Positions 55,639-64,000 of a stretch of DNA of 64,000 nt are shown here, in pieces. Origin of the DNA: Lolium rigidum (Eukaryota > Streptophyta > Magnoliopsida > Poales > Poaceae); assembly GCF_022539505.1 (NCBI RefSeq), contig NC_061508.1, positions 89,879,276 through 89,943,275 of the forward strand, written 5' to 3'. Position numbers and translations under genes: made by a program. A model generated the notes under the pieces. That model worked only from the letters and a program-made list of their open reading frames with translations, searched no databases and was not told the DNA's origin. Numbering within the stretch: position 1 is the stretch's first letter; each line of letters opens with the position of its first letter.

Positions 55639-58600
55639 CTAGGCGTAAAAACGCCTGAGTTGCGCCACATTCCAGGGGTTTGGCTCCTCCACCCCCGTCT
55701 TCTTGTCCTTTATCCTGTATGCTCCTCCTCCGATTACTTCCGTGACGATATAAGGGCCGAGCCAAGGTGACTCGAGTTTTTCATGACTTTTTTGCGTGAG
55801 CCGAAGAACTAGGTCGCCCACCTGAAAAGATCTTGGCCGCAAACGTCGACTGTGGTAATTCTTCAAGTCCTGTTGATATTTGGTTACTCGAGACAATACT
55901 TCGTCTCGAGCTTCATCAAGTGCATCCACATCATCTTCTAATGCTTTTCTCGACGTTTCTTCGTCATACTCCGCGACACGTGGAGAGTTGTGCTCTATCT
56001 CGATTGGTAGTACTGCTTCGCTCCATGTACCGGAAAGAACGGAGTTTCTGTGTCGTCTGTATTTGGAGTTGTTCGGATGCTCCACAACACACTTGGTAGT
56101 TCTTCGGGCCGGGTATGTCGAGCTTTTTCTAGTGGTCCTAGCAAGCGCTTCTTGATGCCATTGCGAGATGATGCCATTGGCTTTCTCGACTTGCCCATTG
56201 GTTTGAGGGTGTGCAAGCGATGCAAAGTTCAGCTTGATACCCACCTCTTCGCAATAGTCTTTGAATTCATTGGACGTGAAGTTGCTTGCCGTTGTACGTG
56301 ACGATGCTTGTGGGGCACTCCAAACCTGAAGACGAGGTCTTTTATGAATTTTACTGCGGATGCTCCGTCCGGTGAATTTATCGGCTTTGCTTCTATCCAC
56401 TTTGTGAATTTGTCGACGACTACTAGCATGTATTCCTTTCCTCCTGGCGACGATTTGTGTAACTTGCCAACCATGTCGAGTCCCCATTGTGCAAAGGGCC
56501 ATGACAAAGGTATTGGTGCTAGCTCTGCTGCTTGGAGAGTGAGGTTTTGCGGCAAACCTTTGACACGCGTCGCAAGTTCGTACTATGTCCTTAGCGTCCT
56601 CTATTGCTTGTCAACCAGTAGAATCCTGCCCGAAAAACCTTGGCTGCGATAGCTCGACTACTTGCGTGGTGGCCACATATTCCTTCATGTACGTCCTTTA
56701 GAATTACTCTTCCTTCTTCGGGTGTAACGCACCTTTGCAAGACGCCTGAAATACTTCGCTTATATAATTCTCCCTTAACCACCGTGAAAGCTTTGGAGCG
56801 TCGGATTACTCGCCTTGCCTCAAGCTTGGATCATCCGGTATTTCTTTCACGAGGATATATGATATGTATGGCTGCATCCATGGTATACGTATTACTAGGA
56901 CCAGGTCTTGCTCCTCTTCTTCTTCCTCTTGCTTCTCCTTGATAGCCCCAGGGGTTTCTTCTCCTTCTTTTTTGATTTTGTTGTCTCGGTGGATCTCTCT
57001 GTTATCTCCTCCCAAAATACACCTGGTGGGACTGCAAGGCACTTGCGACCCGATGTTTGCAAGAACGTCGGCTTCGTCGTTGCTCAATCTGCTAATATGA
57101 TTTACTTCGCATCCATCGAACAATTTCTCGAGCTCATTGTACACCTCCTTGTATGCCATCATGCTATCATTGATTGCGTCACATTGGTTCATAACTTGCT
57201 GAGCTACCAGCTGTGAGTCGCCAAAGATTTTTAGTCGAGTTGCTCCGCGGTGCTTTCGCCATCTTCATCCCGTGTATGAGAGCCTCATATTACGCTTCAT
57301 TGTTAGATGCGTTAGGGAACGTCATCCGAAGGATGTACTTCAACTTGTCGCCTTCGGGTGATATGAGTACTACTCTGCGCCGGCCCCTTCAAGCCTCTTG
57401 GACCCATCGAAGTTCATAGTCCGGGTTCTCGATAAATGCGGGGGTCTGTATTTTGCAACTCCATCCACTCGCGATGAAGTCCGGTAGTATTTGCGACTTT
57501 ATTGCTTTCCTTTTTTCATACGTGATGTCCCGAGGGAAAGTTCTATTCCCCAAAGGGAGACACGGCCCGTAGCTTCCGGGTTATTCGGTATATTTGACAA
57601 AGGAGCTTCATTGACCACTATGATCGGGTGTGCCGAAAAATAGTGGCGCAATTTTCGTCTTTGTCGTGAACACTCCATATGCTAGTTTTTGGTGCGAGGG
57701 TACCTTTGTTTTGAGGGGGACAAGACTTCGGCTGACGAAGTATGCTTGGTCATTGTACTCCATGGATTTTCCCTTCTTCTTCTCTTTCGACAACTAACAC
57801 CGTGCTAACCACTTGGGGTGTGGCTGCAATATACGGCGGGAGAGGTTCCTTTTCCTTTGGAGCCACCGGGATTGGTGGTGTCGATATTTTTCGCTTCAGA
57901 TCCTCGAAAGCTCTATCGGCTTCTTCGTTCCACTTGGAATTTATCTCCTTGTTTGATCGGCGCATAAAATGGTAACGCTTTTTCTCCTAACACTGGCGAC
58001 GAATGCTGCTCAAAGCTGCGACTCGCCCGGTTAGGCTGCTGTATTTCTTTCAACTTTGTTGGCTTCCTCATTGTTACTATGGCTTGTATTTTGTCGGGAT
58101 TTGCTTCAATCCCTCTTGCTGAAACTAGAAACCCCGAAGTTCTCCTGTTGGGACGCAAAAGAACACTTCGTCGGGTTCAGCTTGAGGCAGAATTTGTCGA
58201 GGTTGTCAAAAGTTTCCTTGAGGTCCTCGATCAGCGTTGTCCCCTTTTTTGATGTTATGACGACATCATCGATGTATACTTGCACGTTTTTCCCAATCTG
58301 TGTTGCTAAACACTTCTGCATCATCCTCTGATATGTTGCTCCCGCGTTTTTTAGACCGAAGGGCATTGTCTTGTAGCAAAACACGCCATAAGGTGTAATA
58401 AACGCTGTTTTAGCTTCATCATCTTCTTTTAATCTGATCTGGTTATAACCAGAGTATGCATCCAAAAAGGAAAGACGTTCACAGCTGCAGTGGAGTCGAT
58501 AATTTGATCGATCCTTGGGAGGGAAAGTGATCCTTAGGGCAATGTTTGTTGAGACACGTAAAGTCGACGCACATGCGAAGGACTGTCGTGTTTTTCTTTG

Positions 58601-59460
58601 GCACCATCACTGGGTTAGCTACCCATGTGGCTTACGTAGATATCTCTACGATAAAACCAGCTTCCTCTAGTCGATTTATTTCGATAGCATGGATTTGCGG
58701 TTTGGTTCGAAAAACGCCGCAAAGGTTGTCCGATTGGTTTTCTTTGTTGGATCCAAATTTAGGTGGTGCTCGGCAAGTTCCACTGGGTACTCCTGGCATG
58801 TCGGCTGGACACCATGCGAAGATTTTCCGAGTTCTCACGGAGGAACTCGACGAGCGCGCTTTCCTATGCGATATCCATGTTGTTTGCAATGGATGTCGTC
58901 TTTTTGGATCTGTCGGGTGAATCCGCACCTCCTTAGAATTTTTCTCCGTGTTGAAAGTTGATTCCTTGTTTGGCCTTCCGACGTACGGCGGTACGTCGTA
59001 GTCGATCATGCTCTTCGACGCCAAGTATTCCGCTTGCATCCCGAAGGTTTCGACAATCGATGGAAATCCTTGTCGCACTTATCGGCTAAAGCAAAGCTCC
59101 CTTTGACCGTGATTGGTCCCTTGGGTCCGGGCAATCTCCATAACGGATATGTATAGTGTGAGTACTTGCCATAAATCTAGCGTATGCTTGGTCGTCCCAA
59201 CAAAGCGTGGTGCTTGCGATGGGAAATCCACGACTTCAAACTCCGGCTTCTCGATTCTATAATTTTCTCGGGTTCCAAAGCTGAACGTCGAGGTTGATCT
59301 TCCCCAATGGGTAACTTGGTTTCTCCGGTGTGATGCCGTGGAACCTTGTGTACGTTGGCTTCGGGTTTGCTAAGGATATGTTCATCTTCCTCAATGTATC
59401 TGCATACATGAGGTTTAGAGCTGCTTGCCGCCATCTATGAATACTCGAGAAACGTCAAAT
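55639..59460 (-). pseudogene. pol of gypsy copy 2
   Basis: Same domain order as copy 1: RT FLDAYSGYNQIRLKEDDEAK and [15 protein letters not shown] (58465-58230), SARGIEANPDKIQAIVTM (58130-58080), RNase H (57400-56850), integrase HHASSRAIAAKVF (56670), QWGLDMVGKL (56480), HPQTNGQVEKANGII (56190) and GDLVLRL...LESPWLGPYIVTEVI (55830-55740). The C-terminal GPY/F-type module is intact. Compared with copy 1 the QIRLK stop is absent here, but other frame breaks occur about every 200-400 bases, including a TAA where RNase H should read NEAEYE (near 57292). Confidence 0.87.
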
Positions 59461-59786
59461 CCTGCGATAGCTGGCTGGCAGAATGAGTGCTTGGCTGCCA
59501 CTGGTCGAGGAACTTGCTGCGGGTGGTCCGCTATAGTGAAGCCGATGTCTTGTCACGACCAATTGAGGTACTCAGCTTGTTGGTGGAGGCATTTTCTCTG
59601 CCATGAACACTGTCGCGAGATTACTTTTTGAGCTCTATTGGATGGCCTTCCCTTCGAATCATCGACACTTGCTCCGTTGGAGTTAGGATCAACATAGGGT
59701 GGTGGTGCTTGGTGCTTGCCGCTATTCCGAGCTGGTGTTGATTGCCTTACGTAATCGCGGGAGGTGGCGGTAGATGAATTTCGCTC

Positions 59787-62045
59787 CTAGGCTCCCGAGG
59801 GTTTCTCTGTGCTTTGCTCGTGCGTGAGCGTTTTACGCACATCTGAACATTGCTTGGAAATTTCGACAATCCTTACGTAGGTGTCCGACTGTCTTTTCCC
59901 ATTGCTGTCGAGGAAGAAGTGCATCTGGCACGGTCCGTTCAACATTTCTTCGGGAGACATAAAAGGTCGTGGAAACCTCGGCCCACTATTTTGCCTGTTA
60001 CGGGAGTCGTCCCTACTATCACCTCGCTGTTCATTGCTTCTCTGATAATCATCTCTGTTGCTTGCTCCTGTATTTGACCGAAATCCTGCCGAAATTTGCC
60101 CTGGGGCGTCGTAATTCGGATACTGCCGAGGAAATCGTCGCCTCGTCTGATAATTTCGACCACGGTCCTCCTCTGGCGACCTATGTCGTTTATTGTGGAC
60201 AGCGTCTTCTCCGTCTGCCCATTTATTTGCTATCTCCATCAACGCGGATCTTGTTTTTGGATTGGTCCTTCCCAAGTCCTCGACAAAATCTCCGCGCCTG
60301 ATTCCTGCGACAAACGCATCTATTGCTCTCTCGTCAGATATATTTTCTGCCGAGTTTTTTATGATGTTCCACCTTTGGATGTACTTTCTCATAGACTCAT
60401 CTGGCTTTTGTCGACACGCCCTTAGCTCTTCCAACGATGCAGGCTTCTTGCATGTGGATGCGAAGTTCTTGACGAAAACGTCCTCGAAACTTTCCCAGTT
60501 GTCGATGGATCCTGGCGGAAGTTTTTTGATCCAAGATCGTGCGGCTCCACTTAAGTGCACCTGAATACTTTGCATCGCTGTTGCTCTAGTTCCTCCGGTT
60601 AGCTTCACCGTCTCGAGGTAATCTATCAACCGAGTCCTCCGGGTCTTGCAAGCCGTCGAACTTTTTGAAGTGATCGGGTAACTTGAATCTGAGGGGACTC
60701 GAGTTTTTCGGACTCTTCTCGTGAAGCACGGTAGACCGCACATATCCTCGTCATTAAGCTCCGGGGACTGCCGATGATCTCTTCTGCTTTGCCTTGCTCT
60801 GTCGACCCTTGCTTGCACTCCTGTGTCTCTTGCTCCACTTGGTCCTTCCGGCGCTGCCGCCGTGACTACTGCAGGTCGTGGACTATTTTGCCTTGCTGCT
60901 TCTTCGGGAGGCGTTGCTACGAACGCTGTCCCCATAGCTCCAACCCCTGCTAACGCCATGTTGTATAATGTTTCCCTTGGATCTCCTGGGGGTGGTCTGG
61001 ATGCAAGGATGTAAGCTTGTGTCGCCATATACCCGGCTTACGGTGTCTTAGGGATAATATTTCCTCTTGTATCTATCGTCATAAAAGACATGTCGAGGTT
61101 TTGAATCAAGTGCTCTCTTTCTGCTTCGGGTATGTGTTGTAACCTTGATCTTCCTCTGTTCCGAGCCTCTCTGTGGCTATCACCCGAAACTCTAGATTGT
61201 CCACTTAGATCTGCCCTTCTCCTGCTGGATGCAGAGGCTGCCTCCTTTCTCCTGTTTAACTCAGCTGTCTGTTTTTCTATTTCTCGGGCAGTTCGTGCGA
61301 GCATATATTGATAAGCTTGCAGTTCTTGAGCTGTAGCTGTCGTCGTCATTGGTTCTGAACCATCTATGGCTTTTGCCGCTCTATCCCAGGCTGCCTGTGG
61401 AAGTTGAACTCTGACGCGTGGTGTGGGCCCGTCGTATTTAGTGCCCATACCTCTCCTTAGATCTGAGGGATCGACAAAAGGATTTCCCAATTGGTCGAAA
61501 GCCTCCGATGTTTCCTCTTGATCTTCGATAGCATAAATCCGATGATATTTTGTACTCGGATCTATATTGGGTTCGGTGACATCATCGCTGAGATTGATGA
61601 AGACCTTGCCCATTGTGAGAGATTTGTCGACGAAGTCGTAGCTCGTCGACATCGCTTGAGTCATCGCTTATATATGAGTCCGCGAGATGACCCAAGCGAT
61701 GCGTTGCTTGAAGATCTTGGCGAGTTTTTCTCTTGCTGCGAGTGCTGACGTAGCGTGTTGCCGAAGTTTCTTCTTCGACTCAGTTGATGATGCATAGCTT
61801 GAAAATTCAGAATCGACCGCCGACGATCCCGACGAAATCGGAATTTCGACACGATACGATCCTTCCTTCTCGACACGAAAGTGGAACCTTCCGAACGTCA
61901 TCTCCAAGGGTTCCGCCAGATACGCATATGCATCCAAACGGGAGGGTGGGTGAGGAACAAAATCAACGGGACCGATAGCGATCCGTTTACCTCGATCCAT
62001 AGCGTTGCTTCCGGTTGACGATGTCGAAGATCTTGAACGTGCCAT
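59787..62045 (-). pseudogene. gag of gypsy copy 2
   Basis: Starts MARSRSSTSSTGSNAMDRGK at 62045. One frameshift near 61668 is followed by a long frame, 61664-59787, broken only by an in-frame TAA at 61038-61040, where copy 1 encodes glutamate (KTPEAGYMATQ). Landmarks are as in copy 1: GLPCFTRRVRKTR, VHLSGAARSWIKKLPPGS, MRKYIQRWNIIKNSAENISD and GPCQMHFFLDSNGKR. Without that single TAA the 3' two-thirds of gag would be open for more than 600 codons. Confidence 0.87.
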
Positions 62046-62090
62046 CGAGATCAGATCCTTACGCCTCTAATTCCCACGGACGGCGCCAAT

Positions 62091-62474
62091 TGACAAGGGA
62101 TTAACTTGTCAATGCCTATGGATTATAGGCTAGGGTTTAGTTAGAAGTAGAGGGCAAGTAGATCTCGAAGGTTTCGACCGAAAAGTACTCGACGGATATG
62201 AAAACTAGGGTTTGCGGACAATGATTCGATGATCTTCTCGTCCCTCGACCCCCCTTTATATAGGTGGAGCCGAGGGATTCGTGCTATACAAGGATTACGA
62301 GTCCGGGACGGTTTCTAACTCATCCCGCCGGATTACAAATAACACTTCCTATTACAACTCTATCTTTTCCTTAAATACATCTTGGGCTCTCGAGTCTTCT
62401 TATTCTTCGGGTAGTGGGCCTTCAATAAACCCCGGGTACTATATTAGGCAGGCCCATTTGGGATGCCTATGTCA
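62091..62474 (-). repeat. 5' LTR of gypsy copy 2
   Basis: 384 bp, followed on the minus strand by the primer-binding site TGGCGCCGTCCGTGGGAA at about 62073-62090. A minus-strand TATATAA lies at about 62256-62262. Confidence 0.93.
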
Positions 62475-62570
62475 ACGATAGCCGGCAGGGGGCGGGGACG
62501 CCCCGTCGCTCTCAAGGGAGCGAGAGGTGAGGGGTAGTGATACAAATTGTGACAAAAGGAAGAAAGGAAA

Positions 62571-63582
62571 ACCCGCAAGCCAATTTTTTGTTGGCAACTA
62601 TCCACAAAAAGGGAAACTCTAATCAACAACTAGTTACTGGTGCACCACTTTTTTTGTGACATTTCCAAGTTTTTTTTTTTAAATGCAAATAAAATTATGG
62701 ACATACATTGTGTTGTATCTTGTGCATCTGTAAAGTTTCATCGAAAAGTATGACAATATGTGATCTACACAGAAAAACAAATGATGTGTAAATAGTACAT
62801 GACAATATTCACATACGTCTTTTTTTTACCCATGTCACATATGATCATATTTTGACACAAACATTTCCAGGTTCACAACACATAGTATAACCAACGTCCA
62901 TAATTTGAGTTCACATTTTTTAGAAATTTGAAAGTGTCACACAAAAAATGAGATATGCATCAGCAAATAGCTGAGGAATATTGGCACTAAAAAAACTTAT
63001 CTTTTGGCCATACACAAAAAAATGATAGAGTATATTTTAGTAGGAAACCAAGCACACCCTTAATCTTGAAACCAAACTGAAGTCATGCGTCCATCCTCCT
63101 TTTACCGTGTCCTTATCAGCATCTAGGCTCTAACACCAGATCAGCAAGAGACTCTCCAATTGGAGACGTACATACATCGCAGGCCGGCGGGTGTCGATTC
63201 TTCAAGTGGCACAAGGAGGCCTCTGCCAGCGCACAAGTTCTTCAGTCCTGATAGTTGGTTACGTTGTTGTCAGTACTTCTTAATTTCTGTACCACGATCC
63301 ATAACCAGGCGACGTTCTGTACCACATGTCCAACACCACCTTAGGCTAACTGATGAAAACGGGAAGCAAACGACCGTCAAATACTGCCGCCTCTACATAC
63401 AACGTCCGCGTGGTACATGGCGTTTTCTGGATCCCACGTCTGACACAAAGCTCTATAACGTCTGACATCCAGATACCAAATGCACGGTCCATAAAACGAG
63501 CTCATCTGAGCCCGAGTGCAGAAACACCTCCTCCCATATAAGGCATCAAATTTAAGACTAGTGTCATATAAGGAATTCTCTC
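62571..63582. other. Right arms of the Tourist-like element and the MULE
   Basis: AT-rich to 63059 (Tourist arm with several TTTTTTTT runs), then mixed sequence to the MULE end. No gene recognised. Confidence 0.5.
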
Positions 63583-63591
63583 ATATTCTTC

Positions 63592-64000
63592 ACCCATGCC
63601 GTTAGATAAGTATTTTCCCACCTCTAATGCAGCGCCAGGTGGCAGCGGCAGCTCCCAAAGTGAAATGTCTGCTTCCAGTAGATACATTTGCCTATTGCTA
63701 CAATTGTTATCAGAGCATCTCTAACAGAGCCCGTAAATCCTGCCGGAACCGAATTTTTCCGGCGGATTTACGGGTTCGTGCCGAAACGCGTGTCGATCAG
63801 AGCTCGAATACATGGGCCGGCCCGAATTGGAAGTTCAGGGGCCCGAGAAACTCACCGCACGGCCCCTATTAAAAGGGTTCGCGGAGGGGGGTCGGTTCGC
63901 AAACCCTACTCCCCTCCGCCGTCTCCTCTCCCTCCGTCACCGCCAGTCGCGCACTCCGACGAGAAATCCACGCGCAGCCAGACACCGATCCTCCACCCGC
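63592..64000 (+). promoter_or_regulatory. GC-rich promoter-like region or transposon end at the window edge
   Basis: GAGCATCTCTAACAGAGCCC (63711) is a sequence type common at the ends of grass DNA transposons. A hairpin at 63730-63774 pairs CCCGTAAATCC with GGATTTACGGG and GCCGGAA with TTCCGGC. CCTATTAAAAGG at 63865-63876 could act as a TATA box before a pyrimidine-rich, UTR-like stretch. No start codon with a convincing frame is inside the window. Confidence 0.4.

Larger units (their letters stand above)
49493..62474 (-). mobile_element. Complete Tat-like Ty3/gypsy retrotransposon, copy 2 (13.0 kb)
   Basis: LTRs at 49493-49877 (385 bp) and 62091-62474 (384 bp) with target duplications ACGAT at 49488-49492 and 62475-62479. 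It has the same organisation and orientation as copy 1: gag and pol right to left, two antisense genes at the 3' side. The two LTRs differ at about five positions and one indel by eye, including loss of the terminal A at 49877 (TGTCG). Coding frames are interrupted, part of which may be a sequence artefact (see findings). It is inserted in the second LINE-like element. Confidence 0.95.
49133..62570 (-). mobile_element. Second LINE-like element, split by gypsy copy 2
   Basis: On the minus strand the 3' tail reads GTTGCTATATTAATATAGAG then GGGCGAAAGTCTGTTTCG, near-identical to the plus-strand copy ending at 36544. The two parts are 49133-49492 and about 62480-62570. The 5' limit is uncertain. 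Confidence 0.5.
48981..63059. mobile_element. Tourist-like (PIF/Harbinger) element with TTA duplication, inside the MULE
   Basis: The left end AGGTGTGTTTAGATTG and the right end, complement GGGTGTGCTTGGTTTC, are imperfect inverted repeats flanked by TTA at 48978-48980 and 63060-63062. The target trinucleotide and GGTGTGTTTGG-like end fit Tourist elements. It was split by the LINE-like element, which in turn holds gypsy copy 2. Confidence 0.62.
47987..63582. mobile_element. Mutator-like element (MULE) with perfect 9-bp target duplication, carrying nested elements
   Basis: The left end starts GAGAGAATTCCTTATATGAC. The right end read inward starts with the same 20 bases, and similarity continues for about 48 bp. 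The flanks are ATATTCTTC at 47978-47986 and ATATTCTTC at 63583-63591. A 9-bp duplication with long inverted ends is the mark of Mutator-like insertion. Removing the second gypsy element leaves about 2.6 kb. No transposase is visible, so it is non-autonomous. A GC-rich block at 48395-48545 could be captured sequence, but I cannot name a source. Confidence 0.88.

Overview
The window is nuclear DNA from a grass, most likely Pooideae/Triticeae. The evidence is plant-type GT-AG introns, Stowaway MITEs with CTCCCTCCGTT ends, large Ty3/gypsy elements with TGGCGCC primer-binding sites, a CACTA transposon carrying TNP2-type genes, and one plant gene: the N-glycan core beta-1,2-xylosyltransferase (XYLT). 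One scaffold gap of 100 N lies at 6768-6867. I see no rRNA, tRNA or CRISPR.

Layout. (1) 1-6369 is the 5' part of a minus-strand Ty3/gypsy element (LTR 4929-6369, gag, broken protease/RT). It is interrupted by a 2,457-bp solo LTR (1298-3754) flanked by ATTAC repeats. (2) 6370-9028 is a patchwork holding the N gap, an LTR fragment, another LTR ending at 8833, and the terminal piece of a small CACTA element. (3) About 10185-36544 is a LINE-like element split by a 25.3-kb CACTA transposon (10896-36209). Its genes run right to left: a TNP2 transposase, a Ptta/En-Spm plus Ulp1-protease gene, and a short RNase H1-N/viroplasmin-domain protein with a C-terminal membrane segment. The second gene is split by a complete 13.1-kb Tat-like gypsy element (15422-28531, TSD CCAGG). 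The third is altered by a 474-bp hAT MITE (8-bp TSD). (4) 36545-40781 is intergenic DNA with two Stowaway MITEs and the XYLT 3' flank. (5) 40782-47286 (minus) is XYLT: three intact exons, 505 codons, and a 3,970-bp first intron containing LINE remnants and a ~1-kb tandem duplication. (6) 47987-63582 is a Mutator-like element with a perfect 9-bp TSD. It holds a Tourist-like element, which holds a second LINE-like copy, which holds a second complete Tat-like gypsy element (49493-62474, TSD ACGAT). (7) 63592-64000 is GC-rich sequence with a hairpin and a promoter-like TATA.

The only gene I consider clearly functional for the host is XYLT, which acts in the Golgi on N-glycans. Everything else is mobile DNA. 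The most interesting unit is the antisense, intron-containing gene pair inside both Tat-like elements. It lies opposite to pol, has its own TATA box and conserved splice sites, and encodes a gypsy-associated domain followed by coiled coils. The two full elements can be aligned with each other, which also exposes a recurrent sequence-change signature in the second copy that may be a sequencing artefact at CHG sites.

Limits: all homology calls are by eye from translated motifs. Frame breaks in the transposon genes were located only roughly, and LTR divergences were counted by eye.
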